A stretch of 64,000 nt of DNA from Natronobacillus azotifigens (GTDB lineage Bacteria > Bacillota > Bacilli > Bacillales > Amphibacillaceae): assembly GCF_026805325.1 (NCBI RefSeq), contig NZ_JAPRAT010000021.1, positions 1 to 64,000 of the forward strand, in the 5' to 3' direction. The stretch's first letter is position 1; each line of letters opens with the position of its first letter. The translations under genes and the position numbers were made by a program. The notes below the pieces were generated by a model. The model was not told where the DNA came from and did no database searches. It saw only the letters and a program-made list of their open reading frames with translations. Positions 18,835 to 28,670 of this stretch are shown here, piece after piece.

Positions 18835-19695
18835 TTAGCCCTTAACTGATCCTGCAGCAATCCCCTCAACTATACGATTACTTAAGAAAACAAAAGCTAT
18901 TAATATCGGAATTATACTAATCATTAATGTTGCTCCAATAGCTCCCCAATCGGTTAAATATTGACCAATAAAGCTCTGAATACCTACCGTCAAGGTTCTG
19001 TATCTTTCTGAGCTAATAAATGTATTGACAAAAATAAATTCATTCCAATTATAGATCATGTTTATGATTGCAGCTGTTGACATTACAGGCATCGTCATAG
19101 GCAATGTGATTCGAAAGAATAAACGGTGAATAGAACATCCATCGATAATCGCCGCTTCTTCTATCTCTATAGGCAATGTACGGTAAAAGCCGACCATGAT
19201 CATAATCGTTAATGGCATATTGTAAGCCGTGTAAGCGAGAATTAGCGAAAAAGGGTTATCAAGCAAACTAAGGTTTCTAAATATTTGAAATAATGGTACC
19301 AGTGTTGAATGAATTGGAATCATATAACCAATCATAAATAGTAATAATATTGCATTACTATATTTCCAATTCATACGAGTAATAGCAAACGTAACAAAAC
19401 TTGCTAAGAGAATTGTAAGTATTACTGCCGTAACAGTAACAAAAATACTATTGAAAAAATAGGAACCTATATTTCCTGTCGTCCAAACCCTTTCATAATT
19501 TCCCCAAAGCCACTCCTCAGGAAGAGCAAAGGGAGATCTACCAAAAATTTCTGAGTTACCTTTTAATGAAAAGAAAAACAACCAAACAAGTGGATAAATT
19601 TGAAAAACTGCTATTAATCCCAGAACCAAATACAGTAAAAAATAGCCTAAGCTACGTATGCGTATATTTTTTTTGTTTTCTACTATAGCTGTCAT
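18835..19695 (-). CDS. Carbohydrate ABC transporter permease (MalG type)
   Basis: A 286-residue inner-membrane permease with six hydrophobic segments. The EAA loop that docks the ATPase reads EEAAIIDGCSIHRLFFRITLP. The C-terminal VEGIAAGSVKG is the hallmark of MalG-type permeases. It follows the MalF-type gene by 15 bases in the order binding protein, permease, permease. No ATPase gene is present, so a shared MsmX-type ATPase is probably used. Confidence 0.92.
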   Translation of the reverse strand: MTAIVENKKNIRIRSLGYFLLYLVLGLIAVFQIYPLVWLFFFSLKGNSEIFGRSPFALPEEWLWGNYERVWTTGNIGSYFFNSIFVTVTAVILTILLASFVTFAITRMNWKYSNAILLLFMIGYMIPIHSTLVPLFQIFRNLSLLDNPFSLILAYTAYNMPLTIMIMVGFYRTLPIEIEEAAIIDGCSIHRLFFRITLPMTMPVMSTAAIINMIYNWNEFIFVNTFISSERYRTLTVGIQSFIGQYLTDWGAIGATLMISIIPILIAFVFLSNRIVEGIAAGSVKG

Positions 19696-19710
19696 TAAGA
19701 TCCCCCTTTC

Positions 19711-20589
19711 TTAATATTGAACTTCTTCCTTAGAAGTCGTAATTCTATTGATGATCAAAGTTGTTAGTAATGCCAAGACTAATAAAGCAAAACCAATCGC
19801 ACTACCGTAACCAAAATTGTTACGACCAAATGCTTCTTTATACATATATGATGCGATAACCTCACTAGCACCGTTTGGTCCGCCACCTGTCATAACGTAA
19901 ATTAAATCAAAATACTTTAATGAACCGACAAACGATAATAAAATAGTAGTTTTAATTACACCTGAAATAAGTGGTACTTTTATTTTGTAGGCAATTTGTA
20001 TTGGAGTTGCGCCATCAATTTGCGCAGCTTCAATTAATGAGTATGGAATACCTTTTAATGCAGCACTATAAATAATAATATAGAAACCTGCATATTGCCA
20101 TATGACGGCGATGAAAATAGCTATAAGTACTGTACTTCGATCAGCTAACCAAGCAGGTGGACTTTCTACACCTAGTGTTGTTAAAAGACTGTTCAAAACA
20201 CCATTATTTGGGTCATAAATTCTAATCCATAGCTGAGCGATCGCAACTGAGGACAGTAACATTGGAACTAAATAAATCTTTCTTAATAATTCAGAACCTT
20301 TTATTCTCCCTGATAAAACAAGGGATATCGCTAAATAAAGGACTAAACTAAAAGCTGAAAATATAGCAAGAAAAAATGAATTACGAGCACTAAAACGAAA
20401 TGTTGAATCTTGTAATAAACTGATATAGTTGTCTAAACCGATAAAGGTCATATCACCTATACCATCCCACCTCATTAAACCATAGTATCCCGTTAAAAAG
20501 ATCGGAATGTAAACTAATCCCGCTAGCAACAGAAGGGAAGGCAGGATATATAAGGCGATAACCCATTTGTTGGACATAACTTTCTTCAT
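19711..20589 (-). CDS. Carbohydrate ABC transporter permease (MalF type)
   Basis: A 292-residue permease with six membrane segments. The EAA loop is IEAAQIDGATPIQIAYKIKVP, and LYIPIFLTGYYGL near the N-terminus is typical of sugar permeases. It forms the channel with the MalG-type partner. A 550-base gap with a large inverted repeat separates it from the upstream binding-protein gene, which could lower its expression relative to that gene. Confidence 0.92.
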   Translation of the reverse strand: MKKVMSNKWVIALYILPSLLLLAGLVYIPIFLTGYYGLMRWDGIGDMTFIGLDNYISLLQDSTFRFSARNSFFLAIFSAFSLVLYLAISLVLSGRIKGSELLRKIYLVPMLLSSVAIAQLWIRIYDPNNGVLNSLLTTLGVESPPAWLADRSTVLIAIFIAVIWQYAGFYIIIYSAALKGIPYSLIEAAQIDGATPIQIAYKIKVPLISGVIKTTILLSFVGSLKYFDLIYVMTGGGPNGASEVIASYMYKEAFGRNNFGYGSAIGFALLVLALLTTLIINRITTSKEEVQY

Positions 20590-20806
20590 TGAAAAAAGAA
20601 CTCCCTTCTCATTTATCGTTCATCAGATACGTAAATATTCTTTCGCTCTTATCAAAGAACCGATTTCAATAGTCTTTTTTCTTCTCTGCTCAGGACCTGT
20701 TCTTTACAGTCCGCTATCATTTACAAGAAAGATTCCTTGACCTGTTTTACAGGAAAACTGTTTAATCAAGTCTGTGTTACTGTTTTGTCACGAAAGAAAA
20801 TAAATA

Positions 20807-20921
20807 GGATACGATGGTCGTATGACTAATTAAACCATCATACGAACGACCTTTAAATTATTTATGAAGTTTCAAAAAAGATTCTGTTATTTTGAAAAAG
20901 ACTCCATGTCCCATCGTATCC
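20807..20921 (-). repeat. Large inverted repeat with nested hairpin
   Basis: GGATACGATGG at 20807-20817 and CCATCGTATCC at 20911-20921 are perfect 11-base arms. Inside, TCGTATGA at 20818-20825 pairs with TCATACGA at 20838-20845. It lies in the transcribed spacer of the sugar ABC operon and may act as an RNA processing or stability element. Confidence 0.6.
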
Positions 20922-21088
20922 CTTAAATTCGAAATACTTCTTGATCATAAAATGTACAATTGGTGCTTAAAATAGCTAACCATTCGCTTTTTTATTTCTA
21001 ATCATCGACGATCCTTACTTTGCGACAATTACCATACTTGAACAGGGTACACACTCTACAGATAGTTATATTAAATACCTTTTTCTAG

Positions 21089-21115
21089 ATGTAACGCTGC
21101 GTTACTATTTTTTTA
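21089..21115. terminator. Hairpin after the binding-protein gene
   Basis: GTAACG, CTG, CGTTAC at 21091-21105, with a T-run on the plus side and only a weak T-run on the minus side. On the minus strand it is probably a partial terminator or 3' stabiliser. Confidence 0.45.
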
Positions 21116-21140
21116 CTCATTCATTAGTAAGTTGAATTGG

Positions 21141-22469
21141 TTATTCTTCACTAGCTTGTAAAGCTTGTTCATGACGTTCCGCAAATTCTTCTGGTGTAAC
21201 TTCACCACTCATAATCGCTTGAATCATGTTTAAGTGAGTGTCTGCTGCACTTGGACTCATTTGTACATCAGCATATAATGTTAGGTTCGTTGCTTCATTT
21301 AAGTCATTTAAAACATCAATGTACATTTGTGGTAAATCCATACCATCTGTATTAACAGCTGTTGCCGGGATTACCCCTGCTTCTTCTACCGACATTTCTC
21401 CCCAACGTTCAATAAAGTAGCTTACAAATTCAATTGCTTCGTCTTTAACATCTGAATCTTCTGCAACGAACAATCCAACACCAGGGCCACCTACATAACT
21501 ATCAATGCCACCTTCTCCACCTTCAACAACAGGGAATTTGAAGTAATCAATTTTTTCTTTGAATTCCTCTGGGTTGTTAGGGCTAGTAGTCCATTCAGGA
21601 AGATCCCAAGTTGCCATTAAATACATAGCTGCTTGTTCATTAATGAAGTAACCTTTTGCTTCATCATTTCCTAGTCCGTTGAAGCCATTAATAAAGGCAC
21701 CCATTTCAACTAATTCATTCAATTCTGCCGCTGCTCGTATTAGGGCTGGGTCTTCAAAGCTGCTTTCACGACTAATTGCATCATTCAATGCCGTTTGTCC
21801 GCCGATACGATCAGCTAAATACATGTACCACATGGAACCTGTCCATGCATCTCTGTTACCTAATGTAATCGGAGTAACACCATTATCAACTAATACTTCA
21901 ACTACTTGTTTAAACTCTTCCCATGTTTCCGGAACTTCAACTCCGTTTTCCTCAAAAATAGCTGTATTGTAATATACTGGTGTAATATTAAGTTCTAATG
22001 GTAAACCATAAACACCACCATCTACAGCGTAAGCTTCTGCTGTACCAGGAATAAATGAATCTGTTACAAGATCACTCAGATCAGTAAACATATTTCCTCT
22101 TGCATATGATTCAATAAACCCACCACCCCATGTCATACCAACATCAGGTAATTCACTTGCAGCACCGATGACACTTAATCTTTCTCTGTATTGTTCATTA
22201 CCGAAAATATCCATTTCTACAGTTATACCTGGATTATCTGCTTCAAATTCATCTACAATTTTCTGAACAATGGCATTGTGCTGAGCTGAGCTCCCCTCTG
22301 GCCATAAGTGCATAAATTCAATTACTTTTTCATCCGTTGCACCGCTTTCATTTCCTGGATCATTATCTGAGGGATCTCCGGTTGTGCCATTCTCACCATT
22401 ACCACAAGCTGCTAAACCAAGGATTAGTACAGATAAAATAATCATAAAAAAGAAAGTCTTCTTAAACAT
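21141..22469 (-). CDS. Extracellular sugar-binding lipoprotein
   Basis: A 442-residue solute-binding protein. It has a lipoprotein signal with lipobox LAAC (C22), then a Gly/Asp/Asn-rich linker. Family segments include VIEFMHLWPEG, VEVPETWEEF and YLMATWDLPEW. It is anchored outside the membrane and passes an oligosaccharide to the two permeases. The acidic composition suits a salt-tolerant host. It resembles YesO/LplA-type proteins; the sugar is unknown. Confidence 0.92.
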   Translation of the reverse strand: MFKKTFFFMIILSVLILGLAACGNGENGTTGDPSDNDPGNESGATDEKVIEFMHLWPEGSSAQHNAIVQKIVDEFEADNPGITVEMDIFGNEQYRERLSVIGAASELPDVGMTWGGGFIESYARGNMFTDLSDLVTDSFIPGTAEAYAVDGGVYGLPLELNITPVYYNTAIFEENGVEVPETWEEFKQVVEVLVDNGVTPITLGNRDAWTGSMWYMYLADRIGGQTALNDAISRESSFEDPALIRAAAELNELVEMGAFINGFNGLGNDEAKGYFINEQAAMYLMATWDLPEWTTSPNNPEEFKEKIDYFKFPVVEGGEGGIDSYVGGPGVGLFVAEDSDVKDEAIEFVSYFIERWGEMSVEEAGVIPATAVNTDGMDLPQMYIDVLNDLNEATNLTLYADVQMSPSAADTHLNMIQAIMSGEVTPEEFAERHEQALQASEE

Positions 22470-22510
22470 CTTTATCCCCTCCTGAGTATATTAAATTTAA
22501 CTTGCAAACT

Positions 22511-22591
22511 TAGTTTAACACCTAAACTAAGTTATGATAAGGTCACGTCTATTAGTAAAATGTCCATTATTTTTAGAAAGCGTTTTCATTC
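22511..22591 (-). promoter_or_regulatory. Control region of the sugar ABC operon with cre-like site
   Basis: Holds an inverted repeat TAGTTTA/TAAACTA at 22511-22529 and a cre-like TAGAAAGCGTTTTCA at 22574-22588. The stretch from ATGATAAGG to the cre is repeated at 23416-23494. This suggests control by CcpA and by the neighbouring YesN-type regulator. The exact promoter hexamers are unclear. Confidence 0.55.
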
Positions 22592-23490
22592 TAATGGTGC
22601 AGTTAAATATGTAATGCTACTGCTTCAATCTGTTGACTACCAGCATTTAAGAGACTATTCTCATGCTTTTTTTATATTTTTATCTATGAAATTATAGAAT
22701 AAAGGGGCATTATAGAATCCTTAATTTGGGGAATATCATATATCTTAAAAATATCAAACAGAAAATGGTGTATATGTTTGCAGATTGGAGATAATTATTA
22801 GAATAGATAGATATTTTACAAGCGAGCATAACGAAAAGGATGATTGTATCATTGATATCTATCGAGGCACACGGGGGATTAATTAACAAAAATGCAACCT
22901 CTAGGTACATTCTGTATTTGTATCATTTTCACACGAACTTTTCATTTGTTTGACCACACTCGTTATTGTGCGATATTAAAATAAATAATAAACACAGTTG
23001 TAGATAAGTTGTTAGACCAACCATCTAAGGCAGCAGTACATACATAAAGTGAAACTTCAATCAGTGGGTGTTTTTAGGTATTCCCCCACTGATTTGAACC
23101 ATTCGGGGTGCTAGCGTCCGTTACTCCCACTTAAACAACCTGATATTCTCGTTGTTTTGAAGTGGGAGTCTTACGGACGGTTGCTCAGGGATAAAACAAA
23201 AAATATTATTTATTTGTTTACTCTCATGAAGTCCCCAAAGATTTTTGCAAGCATTTCAGCATAGAATTTCCCTAAACAGATTCGCTCACAAGGAGAAATC
23301 AAAAAATATTAGTAAGGACAAAAAAAGAGTAAAAATTCGCTATGATTCTCTGTAAAATTGCAACAGCCTCAAACCTAACATTAACAAGAGCTTAAGGCTA
23401 TTTAACTGCAAAATTCTAGTTTTACAACAAAACTAGTTGATGATAAGGACATGTCTTTTAGTAAAATGTCCATTTTTACAGAAAGCGTTA
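22592..23490. other. Gap of about 900 bases upstream of the sugar ABC operon
   Basis: Contains repeat R5 and the second copy of the control region. Elsewhere AT-rich, with only short frames lacking ribosome binding sites. It may be the remains of a lost gene that had its own copy of the control region. Confidence 0.5.
23044..23195 (+). repeat. Multi-hairpin repeat, short copy R5
   Basis: ATAAAGTGAAACTTCAATC to GGGATAAA. The module between the CACTGATT arm and TGAACCATTCGG is missing, which shows that this part is dispensable. Confidence 0.88.
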
Positions 23491-23494
23491 TCAT
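23416..23494 (-). repeat. Second copy of the sugar-operon control region
   Basis: Aligns with 22511-22591: TAGTTTT/AAAACTA inverted repeat, then ATGATAAGGACATGTCT, AGTAAAATGTCCATT and cre-like CAGAAAGCGTTATCA. It overlaps the last codon of the response regulator gene. Confidence 0.7.
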
Positions 23495-24255
23495 TTTTTC
23501 CTGAATCCACTTGGCGTTACTTTTTCCTGTTCTTTGAATACTTTATTAAAATACTTAGGCGTACTATAACCTACCTTTTCTGCAATTTCCGTCACATTTA
23601 AATCAGTAGTTAAAAGTAATTGCTTAGCTCGTTGGATTCGAACTCGTGTCAAGTATTCCACAAAAGAGAGTTTTAATTCATCTTTGAATAATGTACTCAA
23701 ATAACTGGGATTTAAGTGAACATGGGCGGCAACTTTTTTTAAGGAAAGATCCGCATAATAATACTCATCAATATACTCAATTGCTTCTCTAATTGAGCGA
23801 GAACAGGAATCATTTCTATTAACTTTTATCAAATGATCATCTACCATTTTCTCAATCACTTTCGTTTTCATAAGATCTTCTTGTTTGTCAAGGGCTTCTT
23901 CAACAGATTCAATAAGCTTATCTTTGCCTACTGGTTTAACTAAATAATTTGCTACACCTAACCTTAAAGCTTCTTGAGCATATTCAAATTCTGAATATGC
24001 TGAAATAACAATTACCATTGGAAGTCTACTTTGTTTATTCAAAGTATCCAATAATTTTAACCCAGTCATTTCGGGCATACTAATATCGGTTATTAGTAAA
24101 TGAACCGGTTCTTTTTGTAAATAATCAATAGCCGCATGCGCATTATCGCAACAAATGATTATATGTTGGCCTTCTGACCATTTTTCCAAGGTACGCTTCA
24201 ATCCGTTCAGTGTTCTCGGTTCATCATCAACGATTAAAATCTTTTTTTCATTCAT
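23491..24255 (-). CDS. YesN-type response regulator with AraC output domain
   Basis: A 254-residue regulator. The receiver domain at 1-120 has the DD acidic pair at 10-11, phosphoacceptor D57 in LLITDISMPEMTG, and KPVGK. The AraC-type double helix-turn-helix at about 155-254 shows HLNPSYLSTLFKDE and NVTEIAEKVGYSTPKYFNKVFKE. It pairs with the kinase gene 13 bases upstream and probably activates the sugar ABC operon and yesL. Confidence 0.92.
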   Translation of the reverse strand: MNEKKILIVDDEPRTLNGLKRTLEKWSEGQHIIICCDNAHAAIDYLQKEPVHLLITDISMPEMTGLKLLDTLNKQSRLPMVIVISAYSEFEYAQEALRLGVANYLVKPVGKDKLIESVEEALDKQEDLMKTKVIEKMVDDHLIKVNRNDSCSRSIREAIEYIDEYYYADLSLKKVAAHVHLNPSYLSTLFKDELKLSFVEYLTRVRIQRAKQLLLTTDLNVTEIAEKVGYSTPKYFNKVFKEQEKVTPSGFRKK

Positions 24256-24268
24256 TAAACCCCACCCT

Positions 24269-25969
24269 TTATTTTATAATCGGTATTGTAAAACTAATGG
24301 TTGTACCTTCATTCGGTTTACTTTTAATTGTAAGGCCAGTTACCTCTTCAGGATTATAATATAATTGTAATCTTCTCTCTACATTCGCTAATGCCATTCC
24401 ATTTTTTGATGTACTTAGGCTACTTTTTCTCTCAATTGATTCGTAAATAGAATCGATGGTCTTCCTGCTCATACCTACACCATTATCCGCTACAGTGACA
24501 TGTGCACTATCCTTCTTAACTTCCGTCACGTTCAATTGAATTAATCCTTCACCCACTTGAGCGCCAATACCGTGAAGCACAGCATTCTCAACAAGAGGTT
24601 GAATAAGCAATTTAGGTATCTGCATGTCCAATAATGATTGATCAACCTCTACTTGACAAGTCAAGCGGTTCCCAAAACGCATTTTCATTACCGTCATATA
24701 TTGTTTAATATGTTCTAACTCATCTTTTAACGCAACCCACTCCTCAGCATTACTTTTAGTTATCGTATATCGAAATAATTCTGACATAGCTAATACCATA
24801 CTGGCTAAACCTTCTTCTTCTTTATCGTCCAAGGACCAATATAGTGAGTCCAATGTATTAAAAAGAAAATGGGGATTAATTTGGGCTTGTAACGCCTTTA
24901 ATTCTGTACGGCTTTTTATCAATTCTTTTTCATAGACCATTTGAATCAGATAGTTGGTTTCCTCAACCAACTGATTATACGTATCGTTCAGTTCATTTAT
25001 CTCGTTGGATGAAGCGCTCCTCGGAGTTACTGTTAAATTACCTTTGCTCGCTTGACGCATCGTTTTCGTCAGCTTTTGAATAGGTTTAGAAATATAAGTT
25101 GAGAGAAAATAGGAACAAATAAAGAAGATAATCACGCCGACCAGCCCAGAAACAAAGATTGTCGTTCTCAACCCAGGTAATCCTTCTGTCAACCGACTCA
25201 TTGGCGTTAGAATTGTAACGGTCCAACCTGTTACGTTGGACGTTTCACTTATCTGAATATAAGATTGGTCATCCTTATTCTCGAAATAGCGCCTCATATT
25301 TTCATGATTGACTGCATTTAAACCATCGTAATTTGTTGAAATGATATGACCAGCTTGGTCTGTCACTACCGTTATTTGCTCTTGTTCACTTTCTTGAGCA
25401 TAGGTTTGAAAGTAATTTCGATTCACCCTAGCTAGCAAGTAACCACCATTCGAAAAATTCTTATCAATTAAACTAACTCTTCGCATTAACAAAAAGTAAT
25501 TCGGATTTACCGGGTCTTCTCCAATCCAAACTAACTGACCTTTTGCATTATTAACCTTTTCTACGGTTTCCTGTCCGATGTTTATTTGTAGACCAGATCC
25601 ATCAAGTGGAATAATTTTCTCATACTGATAATTATATAATTCGACCATATAGATGCCATCTGCATTCACTTGAAGACGATTTGTTAACGTTACTAATTCC
25701 TGCTTATCTTCAAAACTCGCTGAATTACCACGTCTTTCTTCATACATAACTTCTTGGATTGTATCATTTGTCACCATCAATTTCGTAATTAAATTTACTT
25801 GTTCAAACAAAGAGTCGTATCTACCTATTGATTCTATTGCTGTTTGTTGAATCTGTTCTTCGGCATTTCCTTTTAACATCGTTGCCACGTGATTAAACGT
25901 TAAGATACTAACTGTAGAAAGGACAAGTATCATGACAATTAAATAGACTGAAAGAATTTGATTTCTCAA
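24269..25969 (-). CDS. YesM-type sensor histidine kinase
   Basis: A 566-residue membrane kinase with an N-terminal helix at about 7-27, a large extracytoplasmic sensor domain, a second helix near 275-295, then HAMP. The His_kinase domain has QINPHFLFNTLDSLYW with the phosphorylated histidine, and the ATPase part has LIQPLVENAVLHG and DNGVGM. It is co-transcribed with the YesN-type regulator and probably senses a plant or microbial polysaccharide fragment. Confidence 0.92.
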   Translation of the reverse strand: MRNQILSVYLIVMILVLSTVSILTFNHVATMLKGNAEEQIQQTAIESIGRYDSLFEQVNLITKLMVTNDTIQEVMYEERRGNSASFEDKQELVTLTNRLQVNADGIYMVELYNYQYEKIIPLDGSGLQINIGQETVEKVNNAKGQLVWIGEDPVNPNYFLLMRRVSLIDKNFSNGGYLLARVNRNYFQTYAQESEQEQITVVTDQAGHIISTNYDGLNAVNHENMRRYFENKDDQSYIQISETSNVTGWTVTILTPMSRLTEGLPGLRTTIFVSGLVGVIIFFICSYFLSTYISKPIQKLTKTMRQASKGNLTVTPRSASSNEINELNDTYNQLVEETNYLIQMVYEKELIKSRTELKALQAQINPHFLFNTLDSLYWSLDDKEEEGLASMVLAMSELFRYTITKSNAEEWVALKDELEHIKQYMTVMKMRFGNRLTCQVEVDQSLLDMQIPKLLIQPLVENAVLHGIGAQVGEGLIQLNVTEVKKDSAHVTVADNGVGMSRKTIDSIYESIERKSSLSTSKNGMALANVERRLQLYYNPEEVTGLTIKSKPNEGTTISFTIPIIK

Positions 25970-27140
25970 CGTATTCCATTTTCTCCATTTTTTGATAAGA
26001 AATCACCTCTGCTCGAATAGCTTATTTATCATAACAATCACTGATACTGCTACCTATATTATACATTGAAAAGAAAAACAGATATGGTCTATAGTAAAAA
26101 ACATTTGCTCATTTATTTTAAACTTATCTGGGTGGTCTTTAAAGAGGAAAATAAACATTTAGTTCGTCAGGTTAATATTCAATGAGCTATTTTAACTCGG
26201 ACAACCATTCGTAACACTACAATCAGTGAAAGGGCTTCGATTTCTCACCCATTGTTGTTAGTACGAATAGGAGTTAAACAATTTAATCCATAATTTCGGT
26301 TACATAGATTTAAGCAATTGTGAGGTTTCTGGATGTTTTGAAGTAGAAGTCATACAAATGTTTGCTGTACAATCCATTTATAAAATTTCAATCGTAATAG
26401 AGAGGATTTTTATTTAATGATTTAATACTATAACATATTAACGAGAAGGGCAAAGGTATTATATCCATTGCTACTTTAATTCAATACTTGCTTTAGTAGC
26501 CGCTACCTTTATAAAATGAAACTTCAATCAGTGGGGGTTTTTAGGTATTCCCCCACTGATTGTTAGCTCTAAAGGATGACCTAAAGGCCCTTGAACCATT
26601 CGGGGGGCTAGCTAGCGTTACTCTCGCTTAAACAACTTGCTTTTCTCGTTGTTTTGAAGTGGGAGTCTTACGGACGATGGCTCCGGGATAAATAACTTAC
26701 AAGATCAAGGTTATCGTAATAAGCCCTAGCAAAGATCAAGAAATATATGGATTCTAAACAGGAATACGTGGAATATTCAGCAAAAAATCACTACCATTAA
26801 TTACTAACTACTATTGTAGAACATCACCATTCACGCAAAGTAAGATTTTAACGGCTTTATTTTATGGTCACAAGTGGAACTAATTTTTTCACTGCGGTTA
26901 TAACTTTCCCACGCACCAAATCACTTTAAATTCCAACATGGTGAGGTAGTTACAAATTCCAGTGAAAAATATTGAATATTTCTAACAAAGAGTCTTTATC
27001 TGAAATTTAAGAAAACATTGAAATTTGAAGAAACATGAGTATTAGTTTAACTAGAAATCCTTACAAACTATAGGCTTGCAAATGTTCTCGACTATCCAAT
27101 TAAAAAACCAATAAATATGGGAGATGCCATTAGCATCTCC
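25970..27140. other. 1.17-kb gene-free region
   Basis: Holds a decayed multi-hairpin repeat near 26220-26375, full copy R6 at 26511-26692, and the terminator of the flavin oxidoreductase gene at the right end. No supported gene. Confidence 0.65.
26511..26692 (+). repeat. Multi-hairpin repeat, copy R6
   Basis: ATAAAATGAAACTTCAATC to CCGGGATAAA, a full-length copy with both hairpins and the long right-hand stem. Confidence 0.88.
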
Positions 27141-27141
27141 C
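27119..27141 (-). terminator. Terminator of the LLM oxidoreductase gene
   Basis: GGGAGATGC and GCATCTCCC form a perfect 9-base stem. On the minus strand AT-rich sequence with a T-run follows. The stem touches the stop codon of the gene. Confidence 0.7.
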
Positions 27142-28196
27142 TATTTGGCTGTGTACTTTTTTATTGCTGGTAAGATTTCATTTCCAATCAACTCAATATT
27201 TTTCATTAGTCGATCAAACGGAACACCACCAAAATCAATTTGTGCAGTGTATCGCTGATGTCCGAACATCTCGTGTTGGTACAAAATCTTTTCAATGATT
27301 TCCTGTGGGCTACCAACATTGATTATACTACTTCGATCCGCACTCTGTTCAAAAAGCTGCTTAGGGAAACCTTGTCCATTCGTCTTTTTCATTCCTTCGT
27401 TTATATGTGGATACATTTCTTTTTGTGCCTGCTGTGATGTTTCTGCTGCGTAGAAAAATCCTGCTGTTGCTACCGGTAATTCTTCTGGATTATGTCCACC
27501 ACGTTCAGCTGCATCACGATATGCATCAATCGTTCGTTTAAAGACTGGCGTCGTACCACCTAGGTGAGCCATAAACATAGGAACACCTGCATTCCCAGCT
27601 TTTATTGCACTTTCAGGTGTTCCTCCAACAGCACGCCAAATTGGCATTTTACCCTTTTTCGGGCGCGGAAGTACGGTAGCCTCTTTTAATGGGGCTCGAA
27701 ATTCGCCACGCCAATTCACTACTTCTTCTTCATTGATTTGACGGAGCAAATCAAATTTCTCTTCATACAAAGCTTCATAGTTACGGATATCATAGCCCAA
27801 TAACTCAAACAACCCAACTCTCGATGCGCGACCAGCAACAAGCTCAGCCCGCCCCTTGGAAAGTAAATCCAATGTTGCAAAATCTTCGTACACACGAACA
27901 GGATCTAATGTGCTAATTATCGTTGAAGAGCTTGCTATCTTTATCTTTTCAGTCGTTTGTGCAATCGCTCCAAGAACAACCGTATGCGCTTGTGTTGTGA
28001 AATACTCTTGATGACTTTCCCCCACACTAAAAAAATTTATCCCCGCTTGATCTGCTAGTTTTGCATATTCAATAATTTCCTGAATCCGATCTTCTGCTGA
28101 AATTCTTTTTCCAGTTAAAGGATTAGGTAAATGATCGCCTAGTGTATATAAACCAAATTCCAATCCCTCGTTTTGATGAATACCGTATTTCTCCAT
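27141..28196 (-). CDS. LLM class flavin-dependent oxidoreductase (luciferase-like)
   Basis: A 351-residue TIM-barrel flavoprotein of the bacterial luciferase family. Segments FFSVGESHQEYF, ASSSTIISTLDPVRVYEDFATLDLLS and RAELVAGRAS are typical and help hold FMN. The family oxidises varied small molecules with reduced flavin and oxygen. The substrate here is unknown. It stands alone, with a clear terminator downstream. Confidence 0.85.
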   Translation of the reverse strand: MEKYGIHQNEGLEFGLYTLGDHLPNPLTGKRISAEDRIQEIIEYAKLADQAGINFFSVGESHQEYFTTQAHTVVLGAIAQTTEKIKIASSSTIISTLDPVRVYEDFATLDLLSKGRAELVAGRASRVGLFELLGYDIRNYEALYEEKFDLLRQINEEEVVNWRGEFRAPLKEATVLPRPKKGKMPIWRAVGGTPESAIKAGNAGVPMFMAHLGGTTPVFKRTIDAYRDAAERGGHNPEELPVATAGFFYAAETSQQAQKEMYPHINEGMKKTNGQGFPKQLFEQSADRSSIINVGSPQEIIEKILYQHEMFGHQRYTAQIDFGGVPFDRLMKNIELIGNEILPAIKKYTAK

Positions 28197-28335
28197 CTTT
28201 ACCTCACCCTCTTCTGCAGTTTTTCTTTACCAACCATTTCATTTGGTTAAGTTGTGCTTAGAATACCGCAAAAGATAGTAATGAATCAACTGAGATGCTT
28301 AGGAGCTAAAAATATCCTCTTTCTATAATCGATAT

Positions 28336-28500
28336 TTTCAAAGTGAGACTCCCATCAGTGCAGGCGAGGGGAAATGTTTTCCCACTACTTTTAATCCTGA
28401 AAGGGGTTCTGAAGTTTAAAGGAGCTTAAATCCCTCAGAATGCTAGGGTTCAACACTCCTAATTATCGAAAAGTTCAAAAAGTCGACGAATGAGGCGCAA
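28336..28500 (+). repeat. Decayed multi-hairpin repeat
   Basis: AAAGTGAGACTCCCATCAGTG, a TTTTCCCACT arm and CTCAGAATGCTAGGG can be aligned with the full-length copies, but the right half is not recognisable. The rest of the 28197-28670 gap shows nothing further. Confidence 0.45.
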
Positions 28501-28670
28501 GCAGTTCAAATGGGGGCGAAGTTCTGAGATCCCGAGGATAAGTTTTTTCTACATAAGGAACAGAAAAAAGAGCCACCGAATAGATGCCCTACTTATCATT
28601 TGATAACTTTTAAAAACCTTCTTAAAGATCTCAATGGTGCAACGAAATACATCAAATGTTGTTTGGACTA

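Larger units (their letters stand above)
20590..21140. other. Gap between binding-protein and permease genes
   Basis: No gene seen. It holds a large stem-loop at 20807-20921 and a small hairpin at 21091-21105, both listed separately. Confidence 0.6.
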
